This document shows positions 39,132 to 48,646 of a DNA stretch of 64,000 bases, piece after piece. Position numbers and translations under genes: made by a program. A model generated the notes under the pieces. It did no database searches. It saw only the letters and a program-made list of their open reading frames with translations, and was not told the DNA's origin. Where the stretch lies: contig NZ_RMVG01000002.1 of NCBI RefSeq assembly GCF_003813865.1, forward strand, positions 62,001 to 126,000, in the 5' to 3' direction. Source of the DNA: Candidatus Pantoea deserta. Lineage in GTDB: Bacteria > Pseudomonadota > Gammaproteobacteria > Enterobacterales > Enterobacteriaceae. Every line of letters starts with the position of its first letter. The first letter of the stretch is position 1.

Positions 39132-42100
39132 TTTGCAGGGCGACGGCGCGGTCGGCATCCGCGCCGAGGGCAACGCGACGGTCGAGGTCGCCACAGACGC
39201 GGTGCCGCAGCTCGGCAGCAGCGGGCAGTTTCAGATGGGCTTTCTGGCTATTGGCCCGGATGCGAAAATCCATTTACCGACCAGCGGCAACTACGCGACC
39301 GGACCGGACGACTGGTACGCCACGATTTTCCGCTACCAGGATGGCGCGGACTTTTCTGGCGCAGGCCTGACGATTGCCCCCAACGCGGCCTTCTCGACCG
39401 GGGTCGAGGTGGTCGGCGCAGGATCACGGCTCAATACCAGGGGCGCAACAATCAATGTCGGCAACACCTCAACCGGCCTGCGCGTCGAAGGCGGCGCCCA
39501 GGGCGTCATTGACGCGGCGACGCAGCTTAACCTGAACGTGGGCGGCGCAACCGGCGCGGTGGTGGACGGCAACTATTACGATCTGACGCGCTATATCACC
39601 AATGCGCTGGATCAGCCTTACGCCTCGTCGCTGACCAACCACGCGGCTATCAATGGCGCAGGCAGTCAGCAGATCGGCCTGATCGCCCAGTATCAGGGCG
39701 CGCTAATCAACAGCGGCGCGATCGGTTTGCGCGGCGATCAGAGCTACGCGATTCAGGCGCTGCGCGGCGGCAAAGTCACTAACAGCGGCGATATTAACGT
39801 CAGCGACGGCGCAATCGCGCTCTATGCGTCGGGCTACTATTTCGACAGCGCCAGCGCCACCACCTCCGCGATAAGCAGCAGCGGCACGCTGAACGTGACG
39901 GCGGGCAGCGCCAGCGCGTTTTTTCCGTCAACGGGTCTCTCTGCCATCGGCGATGCGGCGCGCATTGAGCAGAACGGCACGGTTAATCTCTACGGCAGCC
40001 ATGCGCTGGCGGGGGAAGCGCTGTACGGCGGCTGGATCACGCTCGGAGCGCAGAGCAAAGTGGTTTTCCACGACGCTAACCAGACCGGCTATCAGCTGAC
40101 AGAGGGCGGCGGCAGTCTCACCACCTGGGGCAGCAGCCAGGAGGTCAGCACCGCGGGATCGACCCTCTATCGCCTTGCCGACGGCGCGATTTTCGCCGCG
40201 CGCGAACCCGCCACTGTCACCCTGAGCGGGGATAACACCACCGGCATCGCCATTTCCGGTTACGGCACCACCATGTATGGCAATGATAACTACCTCGTCA
40301 ACGGCAGGGGCGCGGTGGCGCTGCGCGCGACCAGGGGGGCTTATGCGGATCTGGAAAATGTCGTGCTGAACGGCGAGAACAGTATCGGCGCCATCAGCGA
40401 AAACGGCGACGGCGCGGTGTTCAGCTACGGCGTTATCAGCGGCAGCGGCAAAAACATCACCGCGCTTCAGGCGAGCAACGGCGCCACGGTGATGAATAAC
40501 GGCAGCATCGATCTCAGCGGCGAGAACAGCACCGGCGCGCATCTGTTTAACAATGGCCGACTCATCAACCAGAGCTGGATTCGGGTTGCCTCCGGCACCG
40601 GCATTAACGTCAGCGCAGGCGCAGGCATTTATCAACCCTATAACGGGTCGGTGCAGGTGGACGGCGGCATCGCGGGCGCGCGCGTCGGCGACAATGCCAC
40701 GCTCGATATTCAGGGCGATCAACTGTTTCGCAGCGGTATCCGGGCGAGCGGCGGGGCGGATGCGGTGCTGCTCGATCGCGGCGCGGCCGGATTGCAGGCC
40801 AGCGAAATTACTCTCAGCGCCGCCGGCGGCGGCAGCGGCATCAACAACCGCGCAGAGACCACTAATATTGCGCTGAATAACGCCTATATTATTCCCGTTG
40901 ACGGCGCAGGCATTCGCTCCGCCACCTCGTTCGACTATAACGGGAGGGCGTACCTGGACGTGATGGGCAGCGGCGTCGGCTACCTGTTCCAGAATGAAGA
41001 CGGCTCGACCACGGTCAACGATCTGCGGGTGGGACCAGGCTATCAAATTATCGTCAACGGCACGGGCGACGGCATTCGCGCCAATACCACCGGTCGGGTT
41101 TTCTCCGACGGCTTTATCGCTATCGCCAGCGAACAGGGCGGCTCGGCGATTGTCACCCGCACCGCCAGCGAAGTGATCAACCGTGGCAGCATCGTCTCTT
41201 ACAGCCGCGTCGCGCCGGTTATCGATCTGCGCGGCGGCCAGACGCTGTTTATCAACCAGGGGGATATTCAGGCTGAATTCCCGGAAACGCCGATAGTGGC
41301 GGGCGGCGCGACCAATGACCAGCTGGCGTTTATTGGCGGCAGCGTGGTGGGGGAGGTGAATACCGGCAACGGCAGCGACAGGCTGGCGGTAACCGGCGGC
41401 ACCCTTGATGGCAGCCTGACCATGGGCAGCGGCGAGAATAATCAGGCGCTGATAGAGAATGTCAGCCTGGCCCGCACCCGCCATATCACTACCGCAGGCG
41501 GCGCGGGCAGCACGCTGAGTTTCAACAATATTGACGCCAGCGGCGGTTCGTTCAGCGGCGACGATGTCAGCAAAGGGGTTAACCTCGGCGCGGGCTGGAG
41601 CACGCTGAATTTCTACCACACTCAGTGGACGCTGACCGACAACCTTAAGCTGGCGCACAGCACCATCAATATTGACCCTGATTCAACGCTGTTCGCCGGT
41701 AATAACGTCAATCCGCTGCTGGCGGGCGCAACCGACGATTCGCTGGTGGTGAACAACGCCGGTACGCTGGATCTGAGCGGCGGCGGCGCGGCGAATAATC
41801 TGCTGACCATCAACGGCGCGCTGGCCTCGTCGGGCGGTACGCTGACGCTGACCACCCGACTGCTCGGCGCAGGCGGCCAGAGCGACGCGCTGCGGGTCAA
41901 CGGCAACGTCACCGGCACCACGCTGATTGCGGACCGTATCAGCGGCTCCAGCGCCGTGTCGCCGGGAGACGCCAGCGGCGACGGCGTGATTGACCGCAGC
42001 GAAGGCGTGTCGCTGGCGCAGGTGTCCGGCAGCGCCAGCGCCGACAGCTTTGCGCTGAAGGGTGGCTATGTGACGGCCGGTCCGTGGCAGTACGGGCTTT

Positions 42101-43191
42101 ACAGCTTTGCGCCGGAGAGCAGCGGGCAGAGCTGGGACTACCGGCTTGCCAGCCGCTATATCTGCGAGGACGGCTCGCTTTGCCAGCCGCAGGCGGGCCG
42201 CGCCGCATCGACCGCCGCGCGTCCGGCGCTGGCGCCGCAGGTGCCGTCCTGGCTCTCCGCGCCGGTTGGTCTGGCCTATTACACCCAGGCCATTACCGAC
42301 GATCTGCATAAGCGCCTCGGCGAGCTGCGCGACGGCCAGCGCAGCGGCACCGGCGGCGAGCTGTTTCTGCGCTATCTCGGCTCAAATCTCACCTATGAAA
42401 GCAACCGCAGCTTTAGCGACTACGGCTTTGACGCCGATATCGACTACAGCGCGGTGCAGCTCGGCGGCAATCTGTTGCAGCTGGATGGCGTCAGCGATAG
42501 CCTGCGCGGCGGCATAGCCTACACGCGCGGCAATACGCGCATCCGGCCGCACGCGGCCGACGGCTTTAGCTCTACGACCTTTGACAGCGACAGCGTCTCG
42601 TTTTACGGCACCTGGCTGCGCGACGGCGGTTTCTATCTTGACGGCGCGCTGAGCTGGAGCTGGCATCGCGGCGACACCGATGTTGCGCGGCAGAAAGAGG
42701 TGGCGAAGCTGAAGGCCGACGGCTGGAGCGCCTCGCTGGAGTCGGGCTATCCCTTTATCTTCGCCAGCGGCGTGCGTCTGGAGCCGCAGGCGCAGCTGAC
42801 CTGGATGCGTCTGACGTTTAACGACGCCACCGATAAAGATGGTTCTCGCGTCTCTTTCAACGATGATGCCCAGACGGTCGGCCGCGTCGGCGCCCGGCTG
42901 GACCGCACCTGGCAGGACGATGCGCAGCGCGAATACACGCCTTATCTGCGCGCCAGCTATTCTCATGGCTGGGGCGGCGGCGCGAAGGTCGAGGTCGGCT
43001 CGGTTGATAACGCGATCGACCAGAACTTTTACAGCGGCAGGTTCGGCCAGATGTGGGATGTGGGCGTCGGCGGCACGACGCGCTTCCGCCATGACGTGTC
43101 CCTGTATGCCGAGGCGGACTACCGCAAGGAGATTGACGGCAACGGCGCGAAGGGCTGGCGCTATAATGCCGGCGTGCGCTGGACGTTCTGA
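39079..43191 (+). CDS. Autotransporter C-terminal fragment (passenger and beta-barrel)
   Basis: The second frame has about 1,370 codons. Passenger repeats continue to about residue 960 (for example NSGAIGLRG, NSGDINVSDG, NNGSIDLSG, NRGSIVSYS). They are followed by a linker with LASRYICEDGSLCQPQ, a helix PVGLAYYTQAITDDLHKRLGELRDGQ that threads the pore, and a 12-strand autotransporter barrel (about 1095-1370) ending in GVRWTF, the aromatic-terminal signature recognised by the Bam complex. The frame opens at a TTG with no ribosome site, so it is probably not translated by itself. Adhesion or biofilm roles are common in the family; the target is unknown. Confidence 0.72.
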   Translation: MTDRASGQASATLNGPINLQGDGAVGIRAEGNATVEVATDAVPQLGSSGQFQMGFLAIGPDAKIHLPTSGNYATGPDDWYATIFRYQDGADFSGAGLTIAPNAAFSTGVEVVGAGSRLNTRGATINVGNTSTGLRVEGGAQGVIDAATQLNLNVGGATGAVVDGNYYDLTRYITNALDQPYASSLTNHAAINGAGSQQIGLIAQYQGALINSGAIGLRGDQSYAIQALRGGKVTNSGDINVSDGAIALYASGYYFDSASATTSAISSSGTLNVTAGSASAFFPSTGLSAIGDAARIEQNGTVNLYGSHALAGEALYGGWITLGAQSKVVFHDANQTGYQLTEGGGSLTTWGSSQEVSTAGSTLYRLADGAIFAAREPATVTLSGDNTTGIAISGYGTTMYGNDNYLVNGRGAVALRATRGAYADLENVVLNGENSIGAISENGDGAVFSYGVISGSGKNITALQASNGATVMNNGSIDLSGENSTGAHLFNNGRLINQSWIRVASGTGINVSAGAGIYQPYNGSVQVDGGIAGARVGDNATLDIQGDQLFRSGIRASGGADAVLLDRGAAGLQASEITLSAAGGGSGINNRAETTNIALNNAYIIPVDGAGIRSATSFDYNGRAYLDVMGSGVGYLFQNEDGSTTVNDLRVGPGYQIIVNGTGDGIRANTTGRVFSDGFIAIASEQGGSAIVTRTASEVINRGSIVSYSRVAPVIDLRGGQTLFINQGDIQAEFPETPIVAGGATNDQLAFIGGSVVGEVNTGNGSDRLAVTGGTLDGSLTMGSGENNQALIENVSLARTRHITTAGGAGSTLSFNNIDASGGSFSGDDVSKGVNLGAGWSTLNFYHTQWTLTDNLKLAHSTINIDPDSTLFAGNNVNPLLAGATDDSLVVNNAGTLDLSGGGAANNLLTINGALASSGGTLTLTTRLLGAGGQSDALRVNGNVTGTTLIADRISGSSAVSPGDASGDGVIDRSEGVSLAQVSGSASADSFALKGGYVTAGPWQYGLYSFAPESSGQSWDYRLASRYICEDGSLCQPQAGRAASTAARPALAPQVPSWLSAPVGLAYYTQAITDDLHKRLGELRDGQRSGTGGELFLRYLGSNLTYESNRSFSDYGFDADIDYSAVQLGGNLLQLDGVSDSLRGGIAYTRGNTRIRPHAADGFSSTTFDSDSVSFYGTWLRDGGFYLDGALSWSWHRGDTDVARQKEVAKLKADGWSASLESGYPFIFASGVRLEPQAQLTWMRLTFNDATDKDGSRVSFNDDAQTVGRVGARLDRTWQDDAQREYTPYLRASYSHGWGGGAKVEVGSVDNAIDQNFYSGRFGQMWDVGVGGTTRFRHDVSLYAEADYRKEIDGNGAKGWRYNAGVRWTF

Positions 43192-43246
43192 TGCTTTGGC
43201 GAACCGTGTTGATGTCACTGCGCGGAGGGGACGGGACGAGCGCGCA

Positions 43247-43277
43247 GGGAAGCCTTGAGCGACTTTGCGACCGGCGC
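43247..43277 (+). repeat. Dispersed intergenic repeat, copy 2
   Basis: Partner of the element at 3434-3465, with shared core GCCTTGAGCG-pur-CTTTG and CGGCGC end. A third, weaker relative in reverse orientation may be at 62263-62289 (GCAAAGCTTGCGGCAGGG). The copy lies in the 205-bp gap between the autotransporter gene and phoE. Confidence 0.45.
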
Positions 43278-43365
43278 GTTCCCCGCGTCAGGGGCGGGGC
43301 AGGCAAAGAAGAAAGGGACGCTGATGAGGCGGCCCTTGTTTATCAGACACCGCGAGGGAAACGCT

Positions 43366-43393
43366 CTGTCGCCGCCGCGCGCGGCGGCGACAG
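43366..43393. repeat. Perfect 28-bp palindrome after phoE
   Basis: CTGTCGCCGCCGCG followed directly by its reverse complement lies 3 bp beyond the phoE stop. It can form a very stable hairpin but has no U-tract. It may protect the phoE mRNA 3' end or act as an imperfect terminator between phoE and the convergent autotransporter gene. Confidence 0.7.
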
Positions 43394-43396
43394 GGA

Positions 43397-44509
43397 TCAG
43401 AACTGGTAGGTCATACCCACGGCAACCACATCGTCGTTGTTCAGGCTCAGACGGTTGTCGTCGTCCAGCTGGTTGATTTTGTAATCCACAAAGGCCGACA
43501 TGTTTTTGTTGAAGTAGTAGGTCGCGCCCACGTCGATATATTTCACCAGATCCGCGTCGCCGATTCCGTTTTCAATATCTTTGCCTTTGGTCTGCACGTA
43601 GCCCAGCGACGGACGCAGTCCGAAATCAAACTGATACTGCGCCACCAGCTCGATGTTTTGCGCTTTGTTCGCGGCGCCGGCTGCGGCCAGCCCTGTCGCG
43701 CGGTCGGTGCCGCTGAACGGCGTCATGTTGCGCGTTTCGGTATAGATAGCCGCAAGGTAAACGCTGTTGGCGTCATACTTCACGCCAGCGCCCCAGGATT
43801 CCGCGCGGTCGCCCTGACCATAGGCGCGCGCCTGCTGTTGATTAGTACGGTCAGAAGAGGTGATCGCTGACATCACGCTGATGCCGGTGTCGCCCAGGGT
43901 GTAGCCCAGCGACGCGCCGTAGCCGTCGCCGTTCTGACGGTTGATGTCGCTACGCGCGTTAGCGCCGTTGGCGTCGTTGCGGCCCTGGTATTGCAGCGCA
44001 AAGCGCAGGCCGTCCACCAGACCAAAGAAGTTGTTGTTGCGGTAGGTCGCGACGCCCGTCGCGCGCTGCGTCATAAAGTTATCGGAACGCGCGGTGCCGT
44101 CGCCGCCAAATTCCGGGAAGACGTCGGTCCAGGCTTCCACGTCGTAAAGCACGCCGTAGTTGCGGCCATAGTCCACAGAGCCATACTGCCCAAACTTCAG
44201 GCCGGCGAAGCCCAGACGGGTCTTGTTGCCGTTACTGGCATCCGAGCCTTCTGAGTTATTGACGTTGTACTGATATTCCCACTGACCATAGCCGGTCATC
44301 AGGTCGTTAATCTGAGTCTGGCCTTTGAAACCGATGCGCACATAGGACTTATCCCCGTCCTGGCTGTCCGCGTCGCTCAAATAGTGCATCGCTTTGACCT
44401 TGCCGTAGAAGTCCAGCTTGTTGCCGTCTTTGTTATACACTTCCGCGGCGTGAGCAGCCGAAGTCAGGGCCAGAGCAGAGACAACCAGTGCCAGTGTACT
44501 TTTCTTCAT
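43397..44509 (-). CDS. phoE: Outer-membrane phosphoporin PhoE
   Basis: A general porin of 370 residues. A 21-residue signal ([21 protein letters not shown]) precedes a 16-strand barrel with porin landmarks: [19 protein letters not shown], constriction-loop L3 region [36 protein letters not shown] and C-terminal VAVGMTYQF. It is nearer PhoE than OmpC/OmpF in the KAMHY and C-terminal segments, and proBA lies divergently next to it as in E. coli. A Pho box upstream supports phosphate control. PhoE favours anions, but pore selectivity is not tested here. Confidence 0.92.
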   Translation of the reverse strand: MKKSTLALVVSALALTSAAHAAEVYNKDGNKLDFYGKVKAMHYLSDADSQDGDKSYVRIGFKGQTQINDLMTGYGQWEYQYNVNNSEGSDASNGNKTRLGFAGLKFGQYGSVDYGRNYGVLYDVEAWTDVFPEFGGDGTARSDNFMTQRATGVATYRNNNFFGLVDGLRFALQYQGRNDANGANARSDINRQNGDGYGASLGYTLGDTGISVMSAITSSDRTNQQQARAYGQGDRAESWGAGVKYDANSVYLAAIYTETRNMTPFSGTDRATGLAAAGAANKAQNIELVAQYQFDFGLRPSLGYVQTKGKDIENGIGDADLVKYIDVGATYYFNKNMSAFVDYKINQLDDDNRLSLNNDDVVAVGMTYQF

Positions 44510-44572
44510 TTGCTATCAATCCCAGTGAGTAAAATGCGTTATGCCCTTCAAAGGGCTTATAAAACACGGGAC

Positions 44573-44606
44573 GTTTTACCGGTTTGAGATGAAGGATTTA
44601 TGACAT
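44573..44606 (-). promoter_or_regulatory. Pho box and candidate -10 of phoE
   Basis: Minus strand TGTCATAAATCCTTCATC (44588-44605) matches the PhoB box (two TGTCA-type repeats spaced by an A/T-rich 4-mer). TAAAAC at 44573-44578, 9 bp downstream, is a plausible -10. PhoB activation under phosphate starvation is expected. Confidence 0.65.
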
Positions 44607-44761
44607 TTTTTCTGGTTTCTTGTGATATGCGAACTTTTGGACTAGCAAAGTGTCTGGGGATTTTTGTGCTTTTCCCCGGCGGGGAGTTGGCTTCGCTTCC
44701 TACTCCTGATAAAACGTCCCTTCGCAGAAATTTTTTCTTTTTTATTTAAACGGCAGGAACT

Positions 44762-45865
44762 ATGAGCGGCAGTCAGACCCTGGTGGTCAAATTGGGAACC
44801 AGCGTCCTTACCGGCGGATCGCGTCGGTTAAACCGGGCGCATATTGTAGAGCTGGTTCGTCAGTGCGCACAGCAGCACGCGGCCGGCCATCGCATCGTGA
44901 TCGTCACCTCCGGCGCGATGGCCGCCGGGCGCGAACACCTGGGCTACCCTGAGCTGCCGCCTACCATCGCCTCAAAGCAGCTGCTGGCTGCGGTGGGGCA
45001 GAGCCGTTTAATCCAGCTGTGGGAACAGCTGTTTTCAATCTACGGCATTCATATCGGCCAGATGCTGCTGACCCGCGCGGATATGGAAGATCGCGAGCGT
45101 TTCCTTAACGCGCGCGACACGCTGCGCGCGCTGCTGGATAACCATATCGTGCCGGTAATCAACGAAAACGACGCGGTCGCCACGGCGGAGATCAAGGTCG
45201 GCGACAACGATAATTTGTCGGCGCTGGCGGCGATGCTGGGCGGCGCCGACAAGCTGCTGCTGCTCACCGATCAGCAGGGGCTGTTTACCGCCGATCCGCG
45301 CAGCAATCCGCAGGCCGAGCTGATCAGCGATGTGCATGAAATCGACGACGCGCTGCGCGCGCTGGCGGGCGACAGCGTCTCCGGGCTGGGCACAGGCGGC
45401 ATGTCCACCAAACTACAGGCGGCGGACGTCGCCTGTCGCGCCGGTATCGACACCATTATTGCGGCAGGCAGCCGACCGGGCGTTATCGCCGACGTTATTG
45501 AAGGCAAGCCGGTGGGCACCCGTTTCCATGCCATGCAAACGCCGCTGGAGAACCGCAAACGCTGGATTTTCGGCGCGCCGCCAGCCGGCGAAATCACCGT
45601 CGATGACGGCGCGCTGGATGCGATACTCGAACGCGGCAGTTCGCTGCTGCCGAAAGGCATTCGCGACGTGCGCGGCAACTTCTCGCGCGGCGAGGTGATC
45701 CGCATACGCAGCCTGCAGGGGCGTGACATCGCACACGGCGTCTCGCGCTACAACAGCGACGCGCTGCGCATGATTGCGGGCCATCACAGCCAGCAGATCG
45801 GGGAAATCCTCGGTTATGAATACGGTCCGGTGGCCGTGCATCGCGACGATATGATCGTCAGTTAA
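44762..45865 (+). CDS. proB: Glutamate 5-kinase
   Basis: ProB phosphorylates glutamate to gamma-glutamyl phosphate, the first and proline-inhibited step of proline synthesis. The 367 residues have an amino-acid kinase domain ([21 protein letters not shown] at the start, [23 protein letters not shown] near 135) and a C-terminal PUA domain (from about 275). It is 11 bp upstream of proA. The AT-rich leader holds its promoter. Confidence 0.97.
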   Translation: MSGSQTLVVKLGTSVLTGGSRRLNRAHIVELVRQCAQQHAAGHRIVIVTSGAMAAGREHLGYPELPPTIASKQLLAAVGQSRLIQLWEQLFSIYGIHIGQMLLTRADMEDRERFLNARDTLRALLDNHIVPVINENDAVATAEIKVGDNDNLSALAAMLGGADKLLLLTDQQGLFTADPRSNPQAELISDVHEIDDALRALAGDSVSGLGTGGMSTKLQAADVACRAGIDTIIAAGSRPGVIADVIEGKPVGTRFHAMQTPLENRKRWIFGAPPAGEITVDDGALDAILERGSSLLPKGIRDVRGNFSRGEVIRIRSLQGRDIAHGVSRYNSDALRMIAGHHSQQIGEILGYEYGPVAVHRDDMIVS

Positions 45866-45876
45866 GGAGCGGTCAA

Positions 45877-47130
45877 ATGCTTGAAGAAATGGGTAAAGCG
45901 GCGCGCGCCGCCGCGTATAAGCTGGCCGATCTGTCGACCGCTGAGAAAAACCAGGTGCTGCTGGCCATTGCCGATCGGCTTGATGCCGAACGCGATGCGA
46001 TCCTGGCCGCTAATGAGCAGGATCTCGCTGATGCGCGCGCTAACGGCATGAGCGCCGCGCTGCTCGATCGCCTGACGCTGAATCCAGCGCGCCTGAGCGC
46101 CATCGCCGAGGACGTGCGTAAGGTCTGCCAGCTGGCCGATCCGGTCGGCCAGCTGATTGACGGCGGCCAGCTCGACAGCGGGTTGCGTATCGAGCGTCGG
46201 CGCGTACCGCTGGGCGTGGTGGGCGTGATTTACGAGGCGCGCCCCAACGTGACGGTGGACGTTGCCAGCCTGTGTCTGAAAACCGGTAACGCGGCGATCC
46301 TGCGCGGCGGCAAAGAGACGTGGCGCACCAACGCCGCGACGGTGCGTGTCATTCAGAATGCGCTACAGCAGTATGGCCTGCCTGCTGCTGCGGTGCAGGC
46401 GATTGAAAATCCGGATCGCGAGCTGGTGAATCAGCTGCTGAAGCTGGATCGCTATGTCGATATGCTGATCCCGCGCGGCGGGGCAGGGCTGCACAAGCTG
46501 TGCCGCGAGAACTCAACCATTCCGGTGATTACCGGCGGCATCGGCGTCTGTCATATCTATCTTGATGAAACCATGGAGATTGCGCCAGCGCTGGAGGTTA
46601 TCGTTAATGCGAAAAAACAGCGCCCCAGCGCCTGCAACTCGCTGGAGACGCTGCTGATCCATCGCGCCATGGCCGAACGCTTCTTACCCGCCTTTACGGC
46701 GCGGATGGCGCAGGAAGGCATTCCGCTGCACGCCGATGAGAATGTACTGGACCTGTTGCAGGGCAGCGACGCCAGCGTGACGCCGGTAAAAGAGGGCGAC
46801 TACGACGACGAGTGGCTGTCGCTGGATCTCAATGTGAAGCTGGTGGATGACATGGATGCGGCCATTGACCATATCCGCACGCACGGCACCCAGCACTCGG
46901 ACGCTATTCTGACGCGCAGCACGCAAAACGCCCGCCGCTTTGTCAATCAGGTAGACTCCTCGGCGGTTTACGTTAACGCCAGTACCCGTTTTACCGACGG
47001 CGGTCAGTTTGGTCTCGGCGCAGAGGTTGCGGTCAGCACGCAGAAACTGCACGCGCGCGGTCCGATGGGTCTGGAGGCGCTGACGACCTATAAATGGGTC
47101 GCCTGGGGTGACGATACCTTGCGCCCCTGA
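45877..47130 (+). CDS. proA: Gamma-glutamyl phosphate reductase
   Basis: ProA reduces gamma-glutamyl phosphate to glutamate semialdehyde with NADPH. The 417-residue aldehyde-dehydrogenase-fold protein has the catalytic cysteine in [12 protein letters not shown] (about residue 255) and the family block [20 protein letters not shown]. The second gene of proBA, ending at a strong terminator; in E. coli the next gene is thrW, here displaced by 5.2 kb of phage-like DNA. Confidence 0.97.
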   Translation: MLEEMGKAARAAAYKLADLSTAEKNQVLLAIADRLDAERDAILAANEQDLADARANGMSAALLDRLTLNPARLSAIAEDVRKVCQLADPVGQLIDGGQLDSGLRIERRRVPLGVVGVIYEARPNVTVDVASLCLKTGNAAILRGGKETWRTNAATVRVIQNALQQYGLPAAAVQAIENPDRELVNQLLKLDRYVDMLIPRGGAGLHKLCRENSTIPVITGGIGVCHIYLDETMEIAPALEVIVNAKKQRPSACNSLETLLIHRAMAERFLPAFTARMAQEGIPLHADENVLDLLQGSDASVTPVKEGDYDDEWLSLDLNVKLVDDMDAAIDHIRTHGTQHSDAILTRSTQNARRFVNQVDSSAVYVNASTRFTDGGQFGLGAEVAVSTQKLHARGPMGLEALTTYKWVAWGDDTLRP

Positions 47131-47150
47131 TTGCGATTTTATTTAACAAT

Positions 47151-47182
47151 AAGGGTGTCCATTTCGGACGCCCTTTTTTTTC
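47151..47182 (+). terminator. proBA intrinsic terminator
   Basis: AAGGGTGTCC-ATTTC-GGACGCCCTT (10 bp with one G-U pair) followed by seven U's. Confidence 0.9.
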
Positions 47183-47491
47183 ATGCCTTTTTTTCGATCC
47201 AGCTAATTTTGGAGTTTTCAGGCGCATCTTCCGACGCCCCTGTCAGGGATTATTTTTCCTCTGCGGCAGACGCGCGTTTTTTACGCGTTTTGCAACGGAA
47301 CATTCCTGAAAGCAGCGGCGCGTCAGGGCGCGGCGCGATTGCTGCTGGTTGCGCTGGAGGTGAACGGGATAATGATAATTAGCGTTGCTTTACAAAAGCA
47401 ATTGGGTAGTAAACGGACGGTAATATAAAATGAACTGGTAGCAATAATGAAAATAACATTCAGTATCTCCTCTATGGCAGATTATTAACTA
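47183..47491. other. Upstream region of the S24 repressor gene
   Basis: About 310 bp without a gene. The first 180 bp are GC-rich with no recognisable coding capacity. The last 110 bp are AT-rich and hold a perfect palindrome at 47385-47401 and likely promoter elements for the repressor. No integrase remnant or LexA-type CTGT-N8-ACAG site was seen. Confidence 0.5.
47385..47401. promoter_or_regulatory. Operator-like palindrome before the repressor gene
   Basis: TTGCTTT-ACA-AAAGCAA, a perfect 7-bp inverted repeat with a 3-base spacer, 91 bp before the repressor ATG. I infer autoregulation. No second full copy was found before the lysis genes. Confidence 0.45.
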
Positions 47492-48223
47492 ATGGTTAAA
47501 AAAGAGAGTACGAGACAAGCTTTCACTGCCAGGCTGATTGCCGCATGCGAAAGTGCGGGAATTGTCGGACATGGACGAAACAAACAGGTTGCCAGAGCGT
47601 TACAGCAGCAGGGGTGCAAAATATCGACGCCGGGCGTGTGGAAGTGGTTCAACGCGCAATCCATCCCGGACGATCAAAATTTGCTGGCGTTAAGCCATCT
47701 GCTGGGCGTGCGGGTTGAGTGGTTGCAGTACGGCATGGAGAAGCCTGCCGCGTCGCTGTCGAGCGACAGTCTGAACGTGCAGCGCAACGTTTTCCGTGTT
47801 GAGAGCCTGGATATTGGTCAGAAGTCAGCGTCCGGGCTGCATGCCCGCGATGAATTTGTCGAGACCATCCACGCCGTTGAGTACGGCGTCGATGAGGCGC
47901 GCGTGTTATTCAACGGCCGCCCGGCAGAGAACATCCGCCTTATCGCCATCAACAGTGATTCGATGGTAGAGACCTTTGCGCCGCGCGATCAGCTGTTTGT
48001 CGACATCAGCGTAAAGGTGTTTGACGGCGACGGCATCTACATTTTCACTCTGGATAACCAGCTTTACCTGAAGCGCCTGCAGTTGCAGCACAGGAAAATC
48101 GCTGTCATTTCAGACAATAAGCGCTATGAAACCTGGTATCTTAATCGCGAAGACGTTGACAGCATGCAGGTGCTGGCAAAAGTGATCCTCAGTCAGGCGC
48201 GTCACTATCAGATTCTGGGTTAA
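47492..48223 (+). CDS. Phage-type repressor, HTH and S24 peptidase domains
   Basis: A CI/LexA-like repressor of 243 residues. The N-terminal HTH (about 10-80; KQVARALQQQGCKISTPGVWKWF, then EWLQYG) resembles the Bac_CI class. The C-terminal S24 domain has the serine of NSDSMVETFAPRDQLFVD (Ser157) and the lysine of YLKRLQ (Lys194), 37 residues apart as in active autopeptidases. A canonical Ala-Gly or Cys-Gly cleavage site is not obvious; the linker has SASG at 112-115. It probably controls the lysis genes downstream, but that is inference. Confidence 0.85.
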   Translation: MVKKESTRQAFTARLIAACESAGIVGHGRNKQVARALQQQGCKISTPGVWKWFNAQSIPDDQNLLALSHLLGVRVEWLQYGMEKPAASLSSDSLNVQRNVFRVESLDIGQKSASGLHARDEFVETIHAVEYGVDEARVLFNGRPAENIRLIAINSDSMVETFAPRDQLFVDISVKVFDGDGIYIFTLDNQLYLKRLQLQHRKIAVISDNKRYETWYLNREDVDSMQVLAKVILSQARHYQILG

Positions 48224-48243
48224 AGACCGGTCAAATCCGGTCT
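48224..48243 (+). terminator. Hairpin after the repressor gene
   Basis: AGACCGG-TCAAAT-CCGGTCT directly after the stop, a 7-bp perfect stem. No U-tract follows, so termination may be weak. Confidence 0.5.
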
Positions 48244-48646
48244 CCGCCCGGCTGTTGAAAAAAAATAATTCAGCAAAATTCAAAAATTTAACCAATAGTA
48301 AATAAAAAATTAACTGTTGGTGTTTGATAAAGCATAAGAACACGTTAATAATTTGAGCGTGGACCAACGAAGCAGTTAACTCAGGGAATGAGCCGCTCTT
48401 AAACAATCGAGGCGCTGCACAAGCGCGAATCAAACCATTCAAAGTCAGTGAACTTTGGGATGGGGTGGATGCGCACATGCAGCGTCGTCAGATGCCGCCT
48501 TTTTCTCCCTACTCGCGCTTAGCCTGGCTGTTATTACAGCCGGGTCACTGCGCTGTGAGCGGAAAACGCGGCATCCGGGACGGTTCGGCTTGCCGAAAAC
48601 CCGCGCCTGCCACCCCATCGCCAAAGACTCATTCACAGGAGGAGTT
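48244..48646. other. Control region of the lysis cassette
   Basis: About 400 bp. The first 150 bp are very AT-rich (48260-48340) and may hold the cassette promoter (for example TTAACT, 17 bp, CATAAG; weak). The second half can be read in two overlapping frames of 60-150 codons, but they have poor ribosome sites and low-complexity content, and I do not call them genes. Confidence 0.4.

Larger units (their letters stand above)
37221..43191 (+). pseudogene. Giant autotransporter (type Va) interrupted by one frameshift
   Basis: Two overlapping frames together encode a single autotransporter of about 1,990 residues: signal peptide, long beta-helical passenger, C-terminal barrel. The frames meet between 39079 and 39130. 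Removing one G from the GGG at about 39089-39091 would restore DGQASGQASATLNG, continuous in style with the flanking passenger. The break is thus a single-base insertion: a true mutation, a phase-variable tract, or a sequencing error. GTG start at 37221 with GGAGG 9 bp upstream. The gene is absent from the E. coli crl-phoE interval. Confidence 0.75.

Noticed and set aside
39928..41658. A 576-codon open frame antisense to the autotransporter gene
   Set aside because: It mirrors the codon bias of the GC-rich repetitive passenger, has no ribosome site and gives a low-complexity Ala/Arg-rich product.
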